From assembly GCA_009724975.1 (NCBI GenBank), contig SRXB01000034.1, forward strand, positions 1 through 12,232: a stretch of DNA of 12,232 bases, read 5' to 3'. This document shows positions 7,311 to 12,232 of this stretch, one piece after another. Made by a program: the position numbers and the translations under genes. Source of the stretch: a bacterium. Its GTDB lineage: Bacteria > Desulfobacterota > Deferrisomatia > Deferrisomatales > BM512. A model generated the notes under the pieces. That model was not told the origin of the DNA. It was given only the letters and a program-made list of their open reading frames with translations, and ran no database searches. Each line of letters starts with the position of its first letter. The stretch's first letter is position 1.

Positions 7311-7450
7311 AGGCGTTTTTTTGGGGCAAAATGCCACGGGAAAAATGCCCCGTGTCGTCTCCGGGAGGGTTTATTTGTAGTTAACTGCGTATTTTAGGGG
7401 AAAAACGGCGGGGCGTAATGCCCCATGGGGAAAATCGAGGCGTTTTTTTG
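7311..7450. repeat. Exact 13-base direct repeat in the regulatory gap
   Basis: AGGCGTTTTTTTG occurs at 7311-7323 and again at 7438-7450, 127 bases apart. The flanks after each copy are also alike (GGGCAAAA and AGGTGAAAA). Each copy sits near one of the GGGGCAAAA dyads, which suggests an old local duplication or two functional T-tracts. The rest of the gap is AT-rich near 7257-7290, with no gene. Confidence 0.5.
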
Positions 7451-7475
7451 AGGTGAAAACGGGGCAAAAGGCCCG
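7323..7475. repeat. Cluster of four GGGGC-N5-GCCCC inverted repeats, candidate activator (UAS) sites
   Basis: Four related dyads on the plus strand: GGGGC-AAAAT-GCCAC (7323-7337), CGGGA-AAAAT-GCCCC (7337-7351), GGGGC-GTAAT-GCCCC (7410-7424, perfect arms) and GGGGC-AAAAG-GCCCG (7461-7475). Their centres lie about 95, 108, 181 and 232 bases upstream of the -12 element of the predicted sigma-54 promoter, the distance expected for NtrC-type enhancer sites. The fourth overlaps the terminator hairpin of the activator gene and may be only that. Binding by the neighbouring activator is inference. Confidence 0.5.
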
Positions 7476-7480
7476 TTTTT
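7456..7480 (-). terminator. Rho-independent terminator hairpin after the NtrC-type gene
   Basis: On the minus strand, right at the TAA stop, AAAACGGG and CCCGTTTT form an 8-bp stem around an 8-base loop and end in a T run. The symmetric A and T flanks make it able to act in both directions. It also contains the fourth GGGGC dyad. Confidence 0.55.
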
Positions 7481-8810
7481 ACTCCATGCCGAATTCTATC
7501 ATCTTGCGGTAGAGGGTTTTGCGGTCGATGCCCAGTATTGCGGCGGCTTTGCTTTTCTGGTTGTCGCAGGCGCGCAGGACGAGGGCGATGTGGTCGCGCT
7601 CAAGTTCCAGTAGGGTTGGGAAGCGCTTTTGTTCGCTGGGTTTGTTTTTCAAAAGGTAGGCAGGAAGGCTTGAGGGGGTGAGGGAAGGGGAGTCTTCTAT
7701 CACAACCGCCCGCTGGATTATGTTGTCGAGCTCTCTTATGTTGCCCGGAAAGTCGTAGCCCGAGAGTACGGCCAGGAAGGCGGGGGTTATCTCCTTGAAG
7801 ACCTTGCGGGTTTTTGACGAGTGCTTTTGCACGAACATGCGGGCCAGGTCGGGGATGTCCTCCGGCCTCTCGCGCAGCGGCGGCAGGTGAAGCGGGAGGA
7901 CCGAGAGCCTGTAGTAAAGGTCTTCGCGAAAGCGCCCCGCGCGTATCGCCTCGCCAAGGTCGGCGTTGGTGGCGGCTATTATCCTTGCGTCCACCTGCTT
8001 TACCGTTTCGCCTCCCACCGGTTTGATCTCGCGCTGCTGTATCACCCGCAAAAGCTTTGCCTGTATGCCGAGGCTGAGGTTTCCGATCTCGTCCAGAAAG
8101 AATGTCCCCCCGTCGGCGAGCTCGAAGAGGCCGCGCTTTGGGGCGGTGGCTCCGGTGAATGCGCCTTTTACGTGGCCGAAAAGTTCGCTTTCGAGGAGGG
8201 GTTCGGCAAGGGTCGAGCAGTCCACGGCGACGAATTCGTGGTCCTTGCGCGACGAGAGCTTGTAGATTATACGCGCCGCGACTTCTTTTCCCGTTCCGCT
8301 TTCGCCCGTTATCAGCACGTTGCCGTCCGTGCGGGCCACCTTCTCGATAAAGTTGTTTATCTCGCGCATGGCGGGGCTTTTGGATATGTAGAAGGAGTCG
8401 CTTTTAACAGCGCGCAGCTGGCGCCTAAGGTGTTCGTTCTCGAACCTTAGCCGCCGCCTCTCCTCCGCCCTGGCTGTTATTATGCGCACCTCCTGCGGGC
8501 TGAAGGGCTTTGGCATGTAGTCGTAAGCGCCCAGGCGGAACGCCTTAAGAACCGTCTCGACGGAGGGGTAGCCGGTTATGATGACTATTATTACCTCGGG
8601 GTCCGCGTCGCGCAGGCGGGTCAGAGTCTCCATCCCGTCAATGCCGGGCATTTTTAGGTCGAGAAAGACGATATCGAAGTTGCCGGCCTCGAAGCATTCC
8701 ACGGCCTTCGCGCCGCTGTCCATCGTGACGGGCTCGTGGCCCATTCTCTTCAGGACTTTCGCCAGCCCCTCCCGTATTGACCGCTCGTCGTCCACTATCA
8801 GCGCGTTCAC
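7479..8810 (-). CDS. NtrC-family sigma-54-dependent response regulator
   Basis: A 443-residue three-domain regulator. Receiver (1-115): 'LIVDDER' with Asp7/Asp8, phosphoacceptor Asp51 in 'VFLDLKMPGIDG', Thr79, Lys101 in 'MPKPF'. AAA+ domain (about 140-375): Walker A 'GESGTGKE' (169-176), the sigma-54 contact loop GAFTGA (216-221), Walker B 'GGTFFLDE' (234-241) and 'FREDLYYRL' (294-302). C-terminal Fis-type helix-turn-helix (about 400-443) ending 'KAAAILGIDRKTLYRKM'. All catalytic residues are intact, so it should be phosphorylated and open sigma-54 promoters. The start is GTG 8810, which overlaps the kinase stop as GTGA and begins the receiver domain at its first strand. The same frame is open up to 9239, but that part is antisense-like sequence inside the kinase gene. 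Its likely target is the promoter just downstream at 7250-7235; other targets cannot be excluded. Confidence 0.95.
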   Translation of the reverse strand: MNALIVDDERSIREGLAKVLKRMGHEPVTMDSGAKAVECFEAGNFDIVFLDLKMPGIDGMETLTRLRDADPEVIIVIITGYPSVETVLKAFRLGAYDYMPKPFSPQEVRIITARAEERRRLRFENEHLRRQLRAVKSDSFYISKSPAMREINNFIEKVARTDGNVLITGESGTGKEVAARIIYKLSSRKDHEFVAVDCSTLAEPLLESELFGHVKGAFTGATAPKRGLFELADGGTFFLDEIGNLSLGIQAKLLRVIQQREIKPVGGETVKQVDARIIAATNADLGEAIRAGRFREDLYYRLSVLPLHLPPLRERPEDIPDLARMFVQKHSSKTRKVFKEITPAFLAVLSGYDFPGNIRELDNIIQRAVVIEDSPSLTPSSLPAYLLKNKPSEQKRFPTLLELERDHIALVLRACDNQKSKAAAILGIDRKTLYRKMIEFGME

Positions 8811-10303
8811 GGCAACTCTTCCTCGGCCACCGGCAGGACTACCGTGAAGATTGCCCCTCCTTCGGGGGGGCAGGCCACACGTATGTCGCCGCGGTGCATT
8901 TTCATGATGTTGTAAGAGAGGGAAAGGCCCAGGCCGGTACCCTTTCCGGGCTCTTTGGTCGTGAAGAACGGGTCGAAGATGCGGGCGACGACGTGGGGCG
9001 CAATGCCCGGCCCCGTGTCGGCTATCGCCACGCAGACCTCCTTTTGCGCAGGGGAGAAATATGTTTTTATCGAGAGGCCGCCTTCGCCCTCCATGGCGTC
9101 TACGGCATTGGTTATTATGTTGGTCAGCACCTGTTTTATCTGGCTCGGGTTTCCCGTGATAAGCGGAATGCCGTCGCAAAGGCCGAGGCTGACCTTTATG
9201 TTGTGGAAGTTGGCTTTGTTTCCCAGAAGCTGCATGCACTGCTCAACAGCGGCGTTTACGTCCACCGGCTCCTGATAGCGCTTTTTCTGGTGGGCGAAAT
9301 CTAAAAGAGAGTTGACTATCTCCTTGCAGCGCCTTGCCTCCTGTACGATTCGGTCCACATCCTCGCGCTTGGGGTCCGAAAAATCCATATCTTCAAGGAG
9401 CATGCTCCCGAAAAGGAGGATTCCGCCGAGCGGGTTGTTTATCTCGTGCGCCACCCCCGCCGCCAGCTTGCCGAGCGAGGCCATTTTGTCGGCGTGGATT
9501 AGCTGCATCTGTACCTCTTCCAGCCGCCTCTCTATTTCGAGGTCTTCATGGCTCTGGAATATTGAAACGGTGCCGCTTTCGCGGCCCGCGAAGTCGCGCA
9601 GCAGGTGTACCGTGACGCAAACCGGTATCCTCTCCCTGTCTTTGGAGATGAGTATGATGTGATGGCGGTCTATAACTCCCGGCCCCCCGAAATCGTTCCC
9701 CTTGAGGAGCGCCATAATCTCGTGGCCTGAATTGCCGTCGTAAAGATCCTGTATATATTTGCCGCCCGTGATCTCTTGGCCCTCGTACCCTAAAAGCTGG
9801 CGCGCCCCCCTGCTAGCCATGCGGATTATCCCCTGCATGTCGGTGACGATAATGCCCACCGGCGAACCTTCCACCACCTCCCTGAAAAAACGCATGCCCT
9901 CCTCCAGCTCCGCGAGCTTTTCAAATTCGTGCGTGAAGTCATGAAGTTCGGCGCAGACCACGGGCTTGCCGGAGGCGGGTCTGTGGAGGGTGAGGCGCGC
10001 CTTGAAAAGGCGTGACGGGCAGAGCGGTATATCCATCCAGAAGGAGGTCTTTACCGACTCCTCGGGGCCAGAGAGGAGCGATTTTATCGCGGTTCTCACC
10101 GTGGCGGCGGCCTTCTCGCCGAGGCAGTCGAAAAAGTCGGCTTTGGCGGGATCTTCAATGTGGCTTATCGAAAGGTTTTCAAAGGCGCGGTTGGCGAAGA
10201 TTATTCTACCCGTTTTCGCCCCGAAGGACGCCAATGGCGTCTCAATCGAGGACAAAAGGGCGCTGGCCAGCCAATCGGGAGGCGTTACGGCGGTTTTTTT
10301 CAT
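8807..10303 (-). CDS. Cytosolic PAS-domain sensor histidine kinase, partner of the NtrC-type regulator
   Basis: A 498-residue kinase with no transmembrane segment or signal peptide, so it senses an internal signal. Two PAS-like regions (about 12-125 and 137-255, the second with 'SPVGIIVTDMQGII') precede a short helical linker. The dimerization/phosphoacceptor domain has 'LAAGVAHEINNPLGG' with His286. The ATPase domain has the N box near Asn399, G1 'DTGPGI' (429-434), F box 'FDPFFTTKEPGKGTG' (443-457) and G2 'GTGLGL' (455-460). The pattern is the NtrB/AtoS-like class that normally pairs with NtrC regulators. The stop overlaps the regulator start by four bases, so the two are co-translated and surely partners. 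The start is ATG 10303; the ribosome site ahead of it is weak (GGA). The ligand is unknown; no cysteine or histidine pattern in the PAS regions points to a cofactor. Confidence 0.94.
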   Translation of the reverse strand: MKKTAVTPPDWLASALLSSIETPLASFGAKTGRIIFANRAFENLSISHIEDPAKADFFDCLGEKAAATVRTAIKSLLSGPEESVKTSFWMDIPLCPSRLFKARLTLHRPASGKPVVCAELHDFTHEFEKLAELEEGMRFFREVVEGSPVGIIVTDMQGIIRMASRGARQLLGYEGQEITGGKYIQDLYDGNSGHEIMALLKGNDFGGPGVIDRHHIILISKDRERIPVCVTVHLLRDFAGRESGTVSIFQSHEDLEIERRLEEVQMQLIHADKMASLGKLAAGVAHEINNPLGGILLFGSMLLEDMDFSDPKREDVDRIVQEARRCKEIVNSLLDFAHQKKRYQEPVDVNAAVEQCMQLLGNKANFHNIKVSLGLCDGIPLITGNPSQIKQVLTNIITNAVDAMEGEGGLSIKTYFSPAQKEVCVAIADTGPGIAPHVVARIFDPFFTTKEPGKGTGLGLSLSYNIMKMHRGDIRVACPPEGGAIFTVVLPVAEEELP

Positions 10304-10572
10304 TTCGTCCGTATGGGGGTCTTCCTTAAGCGCGGCTCTGATAAAACAACGGTATAAAATTATGCAAAAAAACTAAAGACCGGCTCGGCCGCGATAAAAA
10401 ATTCCAAAAACACTTTGATTTAACTATACTATTAAAATCGTCCAAATCAACCCGTATTTAAAATCAGCCCCGAGAAGTGGCGGGAAAAAACCATGGCGCG
10501 TTGCCGAAACCGCAAAAAATAGAGTAAATTATTATCAGGGACTTTTTTAACCGTTGAGAGGCTTACCGATAG
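10304..10572. other. AT-rich divergent promoter region between kinase and diguanylate cyclase genes
   Basis: A 269-base gap with no gene, clearly more AT-rich than its flanks. It holds a plausible leftward sigma-70-type promoter (listed separately) and a weak rightward candidate: TTGCCG (10501-10506), 18 bases, TAAATT (10525-10530), about 37 bases ahead of the cyclase start. No convincing operator palindrome was found. Confidence 0.6.
10423..10450 (-). promoter_or_regulatory. Candidate sigma-70-type promoter for the kinase/regulator operon
   Basis: On the minus strand, TTGATT (10450-10445), a 16-base spacer and TATAGT (10428-10423) resemble -35 and -10 boxes (4/6 and 5/6 matches). Transcription would start near 10416, giving a leader of about 110 bases before ATG 10303. 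AT-rich sequence makes chance matches likely. Confidence 0.4.
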
Positions 10573-11778
10573 ATGGCGGGACCTGACGGCATGGAAGAAG
10601 TCACCGGCCACTCCGATTGGGAGTCGGTGACCTGGAAAAGAGCGGCGTTCGCGGCCCTGGCTTCGGTGGTCGCGGTCGGCTTTGTTTATGTCAGGGCTGG
10701 AAAAATCGCTGAAGAGAGGGTTCATCTTATCGCCGAGGCCGCCCTTTCGCAGGCGGTCGAAGCCGTCCACCCCGCCGAAGGCAAATGCGAGGTTGCCGTA
10801 AAAACGCCCTTTGTCTTGCCCGAGTCGCAAAACCAGATCAAAGGCGGTTTTCGCATAAGGCTAGTTTCGGTTTACCCGATCAATCCCAAGAATACCGCTA
10901 CGCCCGACGAGGCCGACGCACTACTCGCCCTGCGCATGGGGGCCGAACGTCGCGGCTGGCGCGCCGAGTCGGAGGAGTCGTCGACCTTTCACTACATGGC
11001 CCCGCTGCTTTCGGGACCTTCGTGCAGGGGCTGCCATAAAGATCAGGCGGCCCGCGATGGAGCGGTAGCGGGCGGAATAGTGGCCTCTTTCGACTCCACC
11101 AGCCTTGACAGCTTGGCGTATCGCCAAATAACCGGCTTCGGTCTTCTGGCGACGGCGCTTTTGGCCCTTGTGCTGGGATTTATCGTGATGAACTTGCGGC
11201 GTCTTGAGCATTCGATAAGAAAAGCCCATTACGCGATGCAAAATATCTCCGCAATCGACCCCATAACAAATCTTCTGACCAGGAAGAATTTTTTCGCTCA
11301 GGCCCACGCGGCCTGGAAAACACTTTGCGACGAGAGTTCCTACGGCAGCGTCATCCTGGTGGATATCGACCATTTCAAGAAGATAAACCACAAATACGGC
11401 TATCGGGCCGGCGACGTGATCTTGAGCCAGGTGGCCAAGGTGATCATGGAGCACGCAGGGCCGAAGGACATAATAGGCCGGTACGGGGGCGAGGAGTTCG
11501 TATGGCTAATGCCGGAGACGAATCAGGCTAAGGCCAAGGGCATCGCCGAAAAGATGCACGCCGCCCTCACGGGCTTTCCCCTGATTTTGCCGAACAACAG
11601 CCCTGTCAAAATAGCGGCCAGCATAGGGGTCGCTTCCTTTAGCGCGGGCAGGGGCGCTTATGTGGCGCCCTCGCTGGACAAGTGGATTGCCTCCGCCGAC
11701 GAAGCGCTTCACCAGGCGATGAAGGGTGGGGGAAACAAGGTGGTGATCTACGCCCCGATGGAGGAAGCGGGCGGGTAG
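10573..11778 (+). CDS. Membrane diguanylate cyclase with periplasmic heme-type (CxxCH) DUF3365/Tll0287-like sensor domain
   Basis: A 401-residue protein predicted to make cyclic di-GMP from two GTP. One hydrophobic helix (about 22-41) anchors the N-terminus. A periplasmic sensor (about 42-185) carries 'LVSVYPINPKN' (97-107) and 'CRGCH' (151-155), a c-type heme attachment motif, in the arrangement of the DUF3365/Tll0287-like family. A second membrane helix (about 187-207) leads to the GGDEF domain (about 225-395) with 'VDIDHFKKIN' (263-272) and an intact catalytic GGEEF (305-309). The product-inhibition site RxxD is changed to 'GPKD' (296-299), so feedback inhibition by c-di-GMP is probably lost. 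The start is ATG 10573, with GAGAGG 11 bases upstream; Met7 (10591) is a possible later start with no better ribosome site. It is divergent from the kinase operon. Heme binding, and redox or gas sensing, are inferred. Confidence 0.88.
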   Translation: MAGPDGMEEVTGHSDWESVTWKRAAFAALASVVAVGFVYVRAGKIAEERVHLIAEAALSQAVEAVHPAEGKCEVAVKTPFVLPESQNQIKGGFRIRLVSVYPINPKNTATPDEADALLALRMGAERRGWRAESEESSTFHYMAPLLSGPSCRGCHKDQAARDGAVAGGIVASFDSTSLDSLAYRQITGFGLLATALLALVLGFIVMNLRRLEHSIRKAHYAMQNISAIDPITNLLTRKNFFAQAHAAWKTLCDESSYGSVILVDIDHFKKINHKYGYRAGDVILSQVAKVIMEHAGPKDIIGRYGGEEFVWLMPETNQAKAKGIAEKMHAALTGFPLILPNNSPVKIAASIGVASFSAGRGAYVAPSLDKWIASADEALHQAMKGGGNKVVIYAPMEEAGG

Positions 11779-11849
11779 CTGCCGGCGTATTTCAGCCGAA
11801 GGTCCGCCCCTCTTTAAATTCACAGATAGCGAGAAGGGATTTCCATTTA

Positions 11850-12232
11850 ATGGCGATAGGTTCCTCCACCCTTACGGGAATCAAGATCCTAGATCTCTCC
11901 ATTCTCTTCCCCGGCCCATTCGCCACCCGCATTCTCGCTGATCTCGGAGCGGACGTGGTGAAGGTGGAGCCGCCCGGCGCAGGCGACCTGATGCGCGAGA
12001 TGGAGCCGCGCGTCGGCGGCAAGTCGGTCTTTTTCGAGAACCTTAACCGCAACAAGAAAAGCGTCTGCCTTGACCTGAAAAATACCGCTGGGCGCGAGGC
12101 TTTTTTGAAAATGGCGGCTGGCGCCGACGTCATGGTGGAATCTTTCCGGCCCGGCGTTCTGGAGAGGCTGGGCGTGGGTTACGAGGCGGTTTCGGCGGCC
12201 AATCCCGGCCTTATCTTCTGCTCGGTAAACGG
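11850..12232 (+). CDS. Class III (CaiB/BaiF/Frc-type) CoA-transferase or acyl-CoA racemase, 5' part
   Basis: I translated 127 codons from ATG 11850 to the right edge with no stop. The N-terminus 'TGIKILDLS' followed by 'PGPFATRILADLGADVVKVE' (about 21-40) is the family III CoA-transferase signature. 'NLNRNKKSVCLDLKN' (65-79), 'ADVMVESFRPGVLERLGVGY' (92-111) and 'NPGLIFCSVNG' match the same family. These enzymes move CoA between carboxylic acids or racemize 2-methylacyl-CoA in the cytoplasm. The catalytic Asp lies beyond the window, so the substrate and the choice between transferase and racemase cannot be settled. A GAGAAGGGA purine run lies about 11 bases upstream. It follows the cyclase by 71 bases on the same strand, with no clear terminator between them. 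Full family members are about 400 residues. Confidence 0.9.
   Translation, partial: MAIGSSTLTGIKILDLSILFPGPFATRILADLGADVVKVEPPGAGDLMREMEPRVGGKSVFFENLNRNKKSVCLDLKNTAGREAFLKMAAGADVMVESFRPGVLERLGVGYEAVSAANPGLIFCSVN

Noticed and set aside
7421..7430. Perfect 10-base palindrome CCCCATGGGG
   Set aside because: It overlaps the right arm of the third GGGGC dyad and has no spaced partner; probably a by-product of that repeat.
8811..9239. N-terminal extension of the NtrC-type regulator (143 extra residues in the same open frame)
   Set aside because: The extension lies inside the kinase gene in another frame, is rich in Arg, Pro and His without any domain, and the receiver domain starts right after GTG 8810.
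10381..10391. CGGC-TCG-GCCG hairpin followed on the minus strand by a T run, a possible attenuator in the kinase leader
   Set aside because: The stem is only 4 bp and the T run begins about ten bases later, so it does not form a normal terminator.
11779..11849. Possible terminator between the cyclase and the CoA-transferase gene
   Set aside because: Only a weak 4-bp pairing is visible and there is no T-tract, so no call was made.

Overview
The window looks like a piece of a GC-rich chromosome from an anaerobic, probably deltaproteobacterial (Desulfobacterota-type) bacterium. This is inferred from gene content: a methylene-tetrahydrofolate reductase pair (MetF/MetV) linked to HdrA- and MvhD-type electron-transfer proteins, an in-frame UGA read as selenocysteine, a sigma-54/NtrC-type two-component system, and a c-type-heme GGDEF protein. 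No taxonomic marker is present.

Layout. Most of the window (1 to 10303) is transcribed leftward. In transcription order it holds a cytosolic PAS histidine kinase (10303-8807), its NtrC-family sigma-54 activator (8810-7479), a 302-base regulatory gap, a small degenerate receiver-domain protein (7176-6688), a 1514-residue HdrA/GltD/HdrA fusion flavoprotein (6608-2064), a selenocysteine-containing MvhD (2061-1585), MetV (1588-887) and MetF (890 to the left edge, 3' end missing). The kinase and activator overlap by GTGA. mvhD/metV and metV/metF each overlap by ATGA, and hdrA and mvhD are 2 bases apart, so hdrA-mvhD-metV-metF is a tightly coupled unit. A divergent promoter region (10304-10572) separates this block from a rightward membrane-bound diguanylate cyclase with a heme-type CxxCH periplasmic sensor domain (10573-11778). 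The 5' part of a class III CoA-transferase (11850 to the right edge) follows.

How the genes work together. MetF with MetV interconverts methylene- and methyl-tetrahydrofolate, the methyl-branch step of the Wood-Ljungdahl pathway. MvhD and HdrA are the electron-transfer partners seen beside MetVF in acetogens. Here no hdrB or hdrC gene is present. Instead the HdrA polypeptide is doubled and carries an inserted GltD/NfnL-like NAD(P)H:FAD module, which suggests that NAD(P)H feeds the complex directly, possibly with flavin-based bifurcation to ferredoxin (inference).

The best regulatory picture is also inferred. The kinase/activator pair switches on a sigma-54 promoter (7250-7235) through a cluster of GGGGC-N5-GCCCC inverted repeats lying about 95 to 230 bases upstream of it. 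This would place the methyl-branch operon under direct sigma-54 control.

The mvhD gene is normally lost or split by automatic gene calling because its selenocysteine codon is a UGA. A hairpin that fits the bacterial SECIS rules lies just after it. No tRNA, rRNA, CRISPR array or insertion sequence was seen.
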